Shown in pieces: positions 1 to 5,069 of a stretch of DNA of 5,488 nt. The notes beneath the pieces were generated by a model. It searched no databases, was not told the DNA's origin, and worked only from the letters and a program-made list of their open reading frames with translations. How positions within the stretch are numbered: position 1 is the stretch's first letter; every line of letters begins with the position of its first letter. The translations under genes and the position numbers were made by a program. The stretch comes from Planctomycetaceae bacterium (GTDB lineage: Bacteria; Planctomycetota; Planctomycetia; Pirellulales; Thermoguttaceae): positions 1 through 5,488 of the forward strand of contig WRCR01000295.1 in the NCBI GenBank assembly GCA_009783865.1, given 5' to 3'.

Positions 1-109
1 CTATGTTAATAACGGCATCTAATACCGAAGTTACAATGTCAGCCCGTACCGGCGCATTGCTCTCGATTTTAATTTTTAATTTGTGTTGGACTGTATCTTG
101 CATTGGCAT
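1..109 (-). CDS. Partial hypothetical protein, N-terminus only, runs off the left edge
   Basis: On the minus strand an open frame starts at the ATG ending at 109 and is still open at position 1, giving 36 residues that begin MPMQDTVQHKLKIKIE and continue SNAPVRADIVTSVLDAV. A second ATG (residue 3, at 103) is an equally good start, because a weak GAG lies 6 nt before it. The first ATG is one base after the stop of the 41-codon frame upstream, so the two are probably translationally coupled and belong to one operon with the winged-helix gene. The fragment reads like a beta strand (HKLKIKIE) followed by a helix. I do not recognise the family and propose no function. The support is the open frame, the natural-looking composition and the tight spacing. 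It is too short to be certain. Confidence 0.55.
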   Translation of the reverse strand, partial: MPMQDTVQHKLKIKIESNAPVRADIVTSVLDAVINI

Positions 110-110
110 C

Positions 111-236
111 TCATAGTAACGGTACAGTAAAGTGAATCTTAATTAACGCAGTGTATTTTACCACACCGTCCATTTCCAGCGGTATTGAAATTTCGTCATT
201 GCTTGAAAACGAGACGATAACCCGACAATTCAACAT
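111..236 (-). CDS. Small 41-residue hypothetical protein overlapping the winged-helix gene
   Basis: A minus-strand frame opens with ATG at 236 and ends with TGA at 113-111, giving 41 residues: MLNCRVIVSFSSNDEISIPL, then EMDGVVKYTALIKIHFTVPLL. It overlaps the last 41 nt of the winged-helix gene in another frame. An AGGA sequence (minus strand, 249-246) lies 9 nt before the ATG, the best Shine-Dalgarno-like match among the starts in this window. The stop is one base before the next ATG. The sequence alternates hydrophobic and polar residues, as expected for beta strands, and has no obvious signal peptide or membrane helix. A shorter version could start at the ATG at 173. It could also be the tail of a frameshifted form of the preceding protein, but that protein already ends with a normal winged-helix terminus. 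The family is not recognised. Confidence 0.5.
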   Translation of the reverse strand: MLNCRVIVSFSSNDEISIPLEMDGVVKYTALIKIHFTVPLL

Positions 237-720
237 CAGAATCAATCCTGACGCTCTCAATATGGTAAGGAAATTCTGCAACTATTACGGAATTTCGTAA
301 GCGATTGACCAGCGCAAATATCGTATTTTTGACAAGAAACATCTTTTTTGCCGGAACGGTCTGATACCAAACTGTTTCCTCTATTTCGTCCAGTGTTGCG
401 GTGTGATTTTTTCCGTTCCACAACGTTTTGATAAACACAAATTGCTTTTTGCTCAACTTGACATAACTGCCTTCCCATTTAATAGTCCGTTTTTCATCAT
501 CAAAGACCAATTCCGGTTCGGTTTCGGAACAATTGAGCAGTGTTGCGGCTTCATCGCAAAGTTGAATAACCTGCTCCGAATGAGTACGGATTTCCTTCTG
601 AATTTCAAGAAGCCGGGTATGCATAAAAACGGGAACGCTATGTTGCACCAAGCGGATTCCCCATTCATACCACTGAAATAGCCGCGCAAAAGGGGCGACA
701 AGATAAGCACAGACGCACAT
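196..720 (-). CDS. Winged-helix DNA-binding protein (OmpR/PhoB C-terminal-like)
   Basis: This is a probable transcription regulator of 174 residues. Residues about 70-172 fit the transcriptional-regulator C-terminal winged helix. A strand region (ELVFDDEKRTIKWEGSYVKL) is followed by the 'L-S-K-K-Q-F-x-F-I-K-T-L' helix (89-100), a 'T-L-D-E-I-E-E-T-V-W' helix (109-118), a recognition-helix candidate (126-142, ending NRLR) and the closing wing 'IESVRID..ELSGYRLVFK' (154-173). There is no receiver domain before it. Residues 33-62 look like an amphipathic helix that could dimerise. The first 32 residues are hydrophobic and aromatic and may not be translated; a start at the internal ATG (624, residue 33) would give 142 residues. 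An in-frame stop at 804-802 limits upstream extension. Neither start has a good ribosome site. It leads an apparent operon with the 41-codon frame and the left-edge gene, which may be its targets or partners. The fold is reasonably clear. The DNA target and signal are unknown. Confidence 0.7.
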   Translation of the reverse strand: MCVCAYLVAPFARLFQWYEWGIRLVQHSVPVFMHTRLLEIQKEIRTHSEQVIQLCDEAATLLNCSETEPELVFDDEKRTIKWEGSYVKLSKKQFVFIKTLWNGKNHTATLDEIEETVWYQTVPAKKMFLVKNTIFALVNRLRNSVIVAEFPYHIESVRIDSDVELSGYRLVFKQ

Positions 721-798
721 CCCGAAACCCGCAAGCAGTAAGCCACAACGCCCCCTTGCGGAGACGCAATGCCTTCTTACTGTTTTTCGCGGCTTCCT

Positions 799-822
799 CC
801 GTCAGAGTTATCTCTCCGACGG
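799..822 (-). promoter_or_regulatory. Bulged hairpin in the leader of the winged-helix gene
   Basis: CCGTCAGAG (799-807) can pair with CTCT (812-815) and GACGG (818-822), leaving a TTAT loop and a two-base bulge (CC). That is 9 base pairs in total. It lies about 80 bases upstream of the winged-helix ATG, so it could be a leader structure or an operator. No T-run follows on either strand, so it is not a normal intrinsic terminator. Its function is unknown and it could be a chance fold. Confidence 0.3.
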
Positions 823-876
823 GGTGGTATTGGAAGCCCGAAGTGCAAAAACTTGCGATAAAAGTAAATTGTAGGA

Positions 877-893
877 CGTATTTTACGAATACG
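877..893. promoter_or_regulatory. Small inverted repeat in the divergent intergenic region
   Basis: CGTATT (877-882) and AATACG (888-893) form a perfect 6-bp inverted repeat around a 5-base centre. It is a few bases upstream of the minus-strand TACAAT hexamer at 873-868. A dyad next to a possible -10, upstream of a gene for a DNA-binding protein, is compatible with an autoregulatory operator. The repeat is short and AT-rich enough to arise by chance. Confidence 0.25.
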
Positions 894-979
894 AGGAAAA
901 AATTGCAATAGGCGGGGGAAAAATTCTGCTAAAAATCGGAAAAGACCGGCGACGCAGTCGGCGGTTCTCTCCGCTCCTC

Positions 980-1006
980 TTGTTTTTTCCGTCAGTTGTG
1001 CATAAT
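980..1006 (+). promoter_or_regulatory. Weak candidate promoter for the pseudouridine synthase gene
   Basis: CATAAT (1001-1006) matches five of six bases of the -10 consensus. TTGTTT (980-985) matches the first three of the -35, with a short 15-bp spacer. Transcription would start near 1013, just inside the most upstream ATG (1009). If real, it favours translation from the ATG at 1054 or later. The evidence is consensus matching only. Confidence 0.3.
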
Positions 1007-1008
1007 AC

Positions 1009-2232
1009 ATGCGGGAAGATTTCAAACTCACTTCGCCCCAGTACCATTTCACTATGAAAATTTTTAAGAACGACAAAAAGACGGCAGACGGCAGACGGCA
1101 GACGGCAGAAGACGATTTGCCCGTTGACGAATTATTTCCGCCGGCAGATGACTCTGTCGAGGATGTTTCTGACGAAAATGCTGCGCCTGCAACGGTACTC
1201 TATAACGGCAATCCGGGCGATGTTATGCAGCGGACTGTCGATGAAACCGAAAAGGATTGGCGGCTCGACATATTCCTCGCTCATCATTATCGGCAATACA
1301 GCAGAACGCTAATCCGCAACGCAATAATGAACGGCGGCACTATAATTGACGGCGAAGACGACGCAACTCACGGAAAGCCCTCTTACCGCTTGAAAACGGG
1401 GCAATCGGTCTCTTTCACCTTGCCGGAATTGCCGTACACTGTTCCGCTGCCGGAACCGATACCGCTGGATATACTTTACGAAGACGAATACTTTGCGGTG
1501 ATTAACAAGCCGCCGAACATGGTGGTTCACCCTTCCAGCGGTCATTGGTCGGGAACAATGACGGCTGCGTTAGCATATCATTTCGGCGGACAATTAAGTT
1601 CGAACCGCGGTCCCGTCAGACCGGGGATTGTACATCGGCTTGACCGGGATACTTCAGGCGCAATCATTGTTGCGAAGGATAACCGCATACACGCTAAACT
1701 TGCGGAGTTGTTTGAACGGCATGAAATCGAAAAGGAATACTTTGCGATAGTACTCGGCGTGCCGCATCTGGATAGAGATATGATTGATGTGCCGGTCAAG
1801 GTTCATCCGCGAAAACGGGGACGCATGGCGGTTGCGGCACTGCTTGACACGGATGCTAAATATGCCCAGACGTTTTATGAAGTCATCAAGCGATATAAGA
1901 AGTTATCGGTTGTCCGCTGTTTTCCGAAGACCGGAAGGACACATCAGATTCGGGTTCATCTTGCGCACACGGGTTATCCGGTGTTGTGTGACAATCTTTA
2001 CGGCGGTCGGCGTTCCATAACGAAAGAGGAAATACTCGGTATTGAACCGATGCTGCTTGATACCGCTAATGCTAATCCGGGACAGGCAAGCGGGACAGTG
2101 CTGCTGAATCGTCAGGCACTGCATGCCCGGCGCATTGCTTTCACGCATCCGGTCACGGGCAGCGAATTTGAAATCGAAGCCCCGATTCCCGCTGATATTC
2201 AAGCGGTGTTGGACGCGTTGGAATCGCAATAG
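1009..2232 (+). CDS. RluA/RluD-family 23S rRNA pseudouridine synthase
   Basis: The enzyme isomerises specific uridines in large-subunit rRNA to pseudouridine in the cytoplasm. As drawn the product has 407 residues. An S4 RNA-binding domain spans about 83-140 (RLDIFLAHHYRQYSRTLIRN onward). The catalytic domain starts with 'ILYEDEYFAVINKPPNMVVHP' (155-175) and contains 'RPGIVHRLDRDTSG' (204-217). The expected catalytic aspartate is D212 in HRLD, and KTGRTHQIRVHLAH follows at 307-320. This order matches RluD/RluC rather than RluA, which lacks S4; the target uridines cannot be assigned. Family members are usually near 325 residues, so about 75 N-terminal residues are extra. They are acidic and low-complexity and include the translation of a 7-bp tandem repeat. 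Alternative starts are ATG 1054 (392 residues) and ATG 1225 (335 residues, closest to family length). No good Shine-Dalgarno sequence precedes either upstream ATG. The gene appears monocistronic and ends in a hairpin shared with the convergent gene. Confidence 0.93.
   Translation: MREDFKLTSPQYHFTMKIFKNDKKTADGRRQTAEDDLPVDELFPPADDSVEDVSDENAAPATVLYNGNPGDVMQRTVDETEKDWRLDIFLAHHYRQYSRTLIRNAIMNGGTIIDGEDDATHGKPSYRLKTGQSVSFTLPELPYTVPLPEPIPLDILYEDEYFAVINKPPNMVVHPSSGHWSGTMTAALAYHFGGQLSSNRGPVRPGIVHRLDRDTSGAIIVAKDNRIHAKLAELFERHEIEKEYFAIVLGVPHLDRDMIDVPVKVHPRKRGRMAVAALLDTDAKYAQTFYEVIKRYKKLSVVRCFPKTGRTHQIRVHLAHTGYPVLCDNLYGGRRSITKEEILGIEPMLLDTANANPGQASGTVLLNRQALHARRIAFTHPVTGSEFEIEAPIPADIQAVLDALESQ
1080..1107 (+). 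repeat. Tandem repeat, 4 perfect copies of a 7-bp unit (GACGGCA)
   Basis: Four perfect head-to-tail copies of GACGGCA occupy 1080-1107, followed by a partial GA. They lie inside the 5' part of the pseudouridine synthase reading frame and are read as TADGRRQTA. Seven is not a multiple of three, so gain or loss of one copy would shift the frame for the upstream starts (1009, 1054) but not for a start at 1225. The repeat is directly visible. Any effect on expression is inference. Confidence 0.9.
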
Positions 2233-2256
2233 CCCGCCGCTTATAGCGGCTGGGCT
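2231..2256. terminator. Hairpin shared by two convergent genes, likely bidirectional terminator
   Basis: AGCCCGCCGC (2231-2240) pairs with GCGGC (2246-2250) and GGGCT (2252-2256), giving ten mostly GC pairs, a TTATA loop and one bulged T. It overlaps the TAG stop of the pseudouridine synthase gene (2230-2232) on one side and the last base of the TGA stop (2258-2256) of the minus-strand gene on the other. No U-run follows on either strand, so it is not a textbook intrinsic terminator. It could still end or protect both mRNAs. Confidence 0.6.
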
Positions 2257-4913
2257 CACTCCGTCCCCAGCAAAATCCTGTCCTCGCCATTTGACGTAAT
2301 CGTCTTAACCGTCTTGCCGTTAATGAGAATCTGATATTCCGTTCCCTTAACAGCATCAATAACCGCAGTATGATTGCCGTCATCCTGAAGTTCGATGACC
2401 GCCGGATACGGAGAAACAACACGATACTTCTTATCGGGAGACACCGCTATCGCAACGCTGTCCAATTTGTTTTGCAGCCGTCTCCGCTGCATTACCATCA
2501 CCGTCGGATTGATGTCGGCAGGGCGGCGGACTTGCGACTCCAGCACGAAAGAGTCCGGCAGCAGTCCGATGCTTTCGCCGCTGGGATACTGCATCTGTTC
2601 CGCCGCAATTAAAATTCCTTCGGCAATTTTTCGCCAATCGATTTTTGCCGCTTCAAGCGTTTCCAAGCCCTTTTCCAGATCGTTGTGTTTCGACAATTCA
2701 AACAACGCTTCGGCGTAATCCAATCCGCACCACTGCACCGGCAAGCCAATCCAGTTCGGAGCCCCCCAATTCGTTGCCCCGAAAACCGGTGTTGTTGCAT
2801 ACGGCATTACGAAATCATTCACGCCTTCCGCTCTTTCGGCATTATCTTCCTGTTTCCAAAGATAAACAAAGGGCAAACCGGTCACCGCCCAGCGTCTTGC
2901 GGCATTGAGATATTTCTCTTCGCCGGTTGCTTCATAAAACAAAGTATTGGCAAGACACATACGGGAAGACCCCATTATATCCGGCGTGTGCAGCGAGAGT
3001 TCCCAAACCTGCGCACCGCGCGGCGTTAATTCCTTGTTAGCAAAATCCAATCCTTTGCGGACTGCGTCAAGTATTTCGGGCTTGCCTAACAAACGGTAAT
3101 CGTACATCAAATGAAACAATGTGTTGCCGCAATGTCCCGATGCGGTATCCGTCCAATGACCTTTCAGATATTTGCCGTTGTAAGCGACCGAACCGTCAGG
3201 ACGAATCCGCGAAGACAAACCCTTTGCTTCACTGATGAGCATATCCCGATAGCGTTCCCCTTCTTTGCGAAGAAAGAAACAAGCGGGATTTCGCAGATGT
3301 CCGCCGTAAGGGTCAAGACGGGGAACTTCCGGCAACTTGCCCGTTAACTGCCAAATTGCGGTAACAAAATCGCTGCCGAAACTGTTGCCGAAGTGCTGTT
3401 TTGTCTGTCCCGGAATGAAAGCGTGCCGCCAGCCCGCATCTTTCACGGCAAGTCCCGATTGTAAAAATCCGGCTAAACTCAACTTATCCTGTTCTTCATC
3501 ATTGCGGGGACGCTGCGGCAAATCCGGCAAGCCGTGCATTTTGGCACCCCAGACGAGCAACTTTTCCAAATCGTTTAACTGTTCCGGCAAAGGATTGTCT
3601 TGCGGAATGACGACTTTCACAACACCAGCAAATTGCTTTCCGTAAAGCCCAAGATAATGCGACTCCTTATCGCCGAAGATGAAGTCCGGTGTTGCGAAAA
3701 TTATCTGCGACCAGATTGTTATGGAATGGTCTGACGTATAGGACCACATAAATCCAAAACCGGTCTTGTCTGTTACAATAGCGGCGAACGGACTTGTAAT
3801 ATCCATCATTTTTGGAGCAAAGCGGTAATGTTCCGGCGTTTCAATATCCGCCGTTGAAGACGAATGTTCGCCTGCTTCCAGATATTCGACACCATTGAGA
3901 ACCGCCTGCCGCATTGTGCCTTTCGGACGAAATACGGGACCGAAAATATCCTCTTTTGCGATGAGAGTACAATAAATTTCATCTTGCGGTATTTGAAAAT
4001 GCAATTCGCCGAGAGTGGACTTTAACGCAGCAAATGGTACAGTGGTCTGTTCTCTTATTCCCGACACAACAAACGGTATCAACTTGCTTTCGGCTGTCTC
4101 TTGTGTTTGATTATCCGTTTTGACTATTGGTATCGTCGCAGCACCGCCGAGCGGCAAAGCGGGATTGGTATAACCAAGCGGATAAATATCGCCGATGTGT
4201 TCCATTGCTTCGTTCCGCTTTTGAAAAATCTGCGCACCGGTTCCGTTATCGGCAAAGCGGATTTCGAGAGTACTGTTCTGCGGCTTCCACGTTTTCCAAC
4301 TTTCGACTTTATCCGCCCAGCGGGCATCGTACCATGGCGTGTGATTTTTCTTTTCCGTGCTGTATTCTATCTGATACAGTTCGATGGATTCAATCACCGT
4401 TGTACCTTTGGAAGTGCCGGGGTCAAACCGGAGACGCGTCAGTGGCGCGTCGGTACTGAAAACAACGCCGTAAGTATGCGGTTCGTCGCCTTTCCGATAT
4501 GAAAATTGTCTTGCGTTTTCCGCACAGAAATTCGGAGCAGTAGTTGTTGTCCAGAAAATCTCCGCCGGAGGTATTGCGGTACTCTTCATACGGACACGAA
4601 ATTCGTAGGTCGGATTCGGCACATTTTGCTGTGATGCTTGCTGGGCAAACTTCGGCAGCATGACGTAGGGGTCGGTATCGGTCGATACAATTTTGAGCGA
4701 TTTCTCATCGGCGGTGATGGACGTTTCGTGCAGTGCGACCCATTCTTTTAATTCGGATGAATTGCAGGCGAATGTTTTCAGCAGCGTCCGCTTTTTTATA
4801 TCCTTCGGATAGGGATTAAGGACTTCGTCTTTCGGATATTGAGCGAGACACATCGCCGCTGTTAAGACGAACAGAATTGACACAAGGAAACAAATGTTTT
4901 TCGTAATGAACAT
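2256..4913 (-). CDS. Large secreted protein, probable carbohydrate-active enzyme with alpha/alpha-hairpin domain
   Basis: The product has 885 residues. Residues 1-24 form a typical Sec signal peptide: MFITKN, a hydrophobic core, then an 'MCLA' cleavage region before QYPKD. C22 does not sit in a good lipobox. Residues about 40-185 read as a beta-sandwich of carbohydrate-binding type, ending 'RLRFDPGTSKGTTVIESIEL'. A second beta-rich region follows (about 205-440). Residues about 440-775 are helix pairs resembling an (alpha/alpha)6 toroid of glycosidases or polysaccharide lyases, with 'GHWTDTASGHCGNTLFHLMY' (585-604), 'WELSLHTPDIMGSS' (637-650), 'TGEEKYLNAARRWAVTGLPF' (663-682) and 'GLPVQWCGLDYAEALFEL' (723-740). 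A small beta domain closes it (about 825-885). I cannot name the family or catalytic residues; a structural or binding role is possible. The ATG at 4913 is chosen because the signal peptide begins there; no Shine-Dalgarno is visible. The gene is divergent from ilvB and appears monocistronic. Confidence 0.88.
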   Translation of the reverse strand: MFITKNICFLVSILFVLTAAMCLAQYPKDEVLNPYPKDIKKRTLLKTFACNSSELKEWVALHETSITADEKSLKIVSTDTDPYVMLPKFAQQASQQNVPNPTYEFRVRMKSTAIPPAEIFWTTTTAPNFCAENARQFSYRKGDEPHTYGVVFSTDAPLTRLRFDPGTSKGTTVIESIELYQIEYSTEKKNHTPWYDARWADKVESWKTWKPQNSTLEIRFADNGTGAQIFQKRNEAMEHIGDIYPLGYTNPALPLGGAATIPIVKTDNQTQETAESKLIPFVVSGIREQTTVPFAALKSTLGELHFQIPQDEIYCTLIAKEDIFGPVFRPKGTMRQAVLNGVEYLEAGEHSSSTADIETPEHYRFAPKMMDITSPFAAIVTDKTGFGFMWSYTSDHSITIWSQIIFATPDFIFGDKESHYLGLYGKQFAGVVKVVIPQDNPLPEQLNDLEKLLVWGAKMHGLPDLPQRPRNDEEQDKLSLAGFLQSGLAVKDAGWRHAFIPGQTKQHFGNSFGSDFVTAIWQLTGKLPEVPRLDPYGGHLRNPACFFLRKEGERYRDMLISEAKGLSSRIRPDGSVAYNGKYLKGHWTDTASGHCGNTLFHLMYDYRLLGKPEILDAVRKGLDFANKELTPRGAQVWELSLHTPDIMGSSRMCLANTLFYEATGEEKYLNAARRWAVTGLPFVYLWKQEDNAERAEGVNDFVMPYATTPVFGATNWGAPNWIGLPVQWCGLDYAEALFELSKHNDLEKGLETLEAAKIDWRKIAEGILIAAEQMQYPSGESIGLLPDSFVLESQVRRPADINPTVMVMQRRRLQNKLDSVAIAVSPDKKYRVVSPYPAVIELQDDGNHTAVIDAVKGTEYQILINGKTVKTITSNGEDRILLGTE

Positions 4914-4950
4914 GGGCGTGAAATGGTTGGAAAAAATTTCTGGTATGAAT

Positions 4951-4959
4951 TGGTATAAT
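4951..4959 (+). promoter_or_regulatory. Extended -10 promoter element for ilvB
   Basis: TGGTATAAT is a perfect extended -10 (TGn plus TATAAT). No good -35 sits at 17 bp; TTGGAA (4927-4932) is 21 bp away, and extended -10 promoters often need none. Transcription would start near 4966, giving a leader of about 100 nt before the ATG at 5070. A near copy, TGGTATGAAT, lies exactly 10 bp upstream (4941-4950). Confidence 0.6.
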
Positions 4960-4971
4960 TGTACCGTTTAG

Positions 4972-4992
4972 CGGCGGTTTATAAAACCGCCG
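4972..4992. promoter_or_regulatory. Perfect palindrome between divergent genes, candidate operator or leader hairpin
   Basis: CGGCGGTTT (4972-4980) and AAACCGCCG (4984-4992) are exact reverse complements around ATA. The element begins about 6 bases after the predicted ilvB start point and covers the candidate -10 of the leftward promoter. As DNA it could be an operator seen by a dimeric regulator of both genes. As RNA it would be a stable hairpin at the very 5' end of the ilvB leader. The rightward flank TTCTTT is too poor in T for a convincing terminator. Confidence 0.6.
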
Positions 4993-5008
4993 TTCTTTCG
5001 CTTGTCAA
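4978..5008 (-). promoter_or_regulatory. Candidate promoter for the secreted-protein gene
   Basis: On the minus strand a perfect TTGACA -35 (5008-5003) is followed after 19 bp by TATAAA (4983-4978), five of six matches to -10. The spacer is two bases longer than ideal. Transcription would start near 4971, about 58 nt before the ATG at 4913. The -10 lies in the centre of the palindrome and the site overlaps the ilvB promoter, so the two could exclude each other. Confidence 0.4.
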
Positions 5009-5069
5009 ATTTCATTTTTCGATTAAAATAATGACGTACTATCAACTTACGTTTAACGGAAAAACACAA

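Larger units (their letters stand above)
721..1008. other. Divergent intergenic region, no convincing gene
   Basis: This stretch separates the divergently transcribed winged-helix and pseudouridine synthase genes and should contain both promoters. An in-frame minus-strand frame crosses it (777-1076), but its product is rich in Arg and Phe with low-complexity runs and looks non-coding. Two dyads are visible: a bulged hairpin at 799-822 and a 6-bp dyad at 877-893. On the minus strand a TACAAT hexamer (873-868) is a possible -10 for the winged-helix gene, but no matching -35 lies at normal distance. I see no RNA gene here. Confidence 0.6.

Noticed and set aside
453..746. 97-codon minus-strand frame overlapping the winged-helix gene
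   Set aside because: It is out of frame with the winged-helix domain, and its product shows no domain and an unnatural composition.
756..769. Short stem with a GAGA (GNRA-type) tetraloop on the plus strand
   Set aside because: The stem is only 5 bp, and the likely transcript here is the minus strand, where the loop reads UCUC instead.
777..1076. 99-codon minus-strand open frame in the divergent intergenic region
   Set aside because: It is rich in Arg, Phe and Pro with low-complexity runs, overlaps the start of the pseudouridine synthase gene, and has no ribosome site or recognisable domain.
1080..1107. CRISPR-like repeat
   Set aside because: The units are 7 bp, contiguous and without spacers, so this is a simple tandem repeat.
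4101..4502. 133-codon plus-strand frame antisense to the secreted-protein gene
   Set aside because: It lies entirely inside a well-supported coding gene on the other strand, and its Arg- and Phe-rich product is typical of an antisense shadow.
4842..4913. Lipoprotein signal peptide on the secreted protein
   Set aside because: C22 is preceded by Met rather than Gly, Ala or Ser, which is a poor lipobox. Cleavage after the CLA tripeptide by signal peptidase I is more likely.
4972..4998. Intrinsic terminator made by the palindrome plus following bases
   Set aside because: The downstream TTCTTTCG is a poor U-run, and the element lies just after a predicted start site rather than after a gene.
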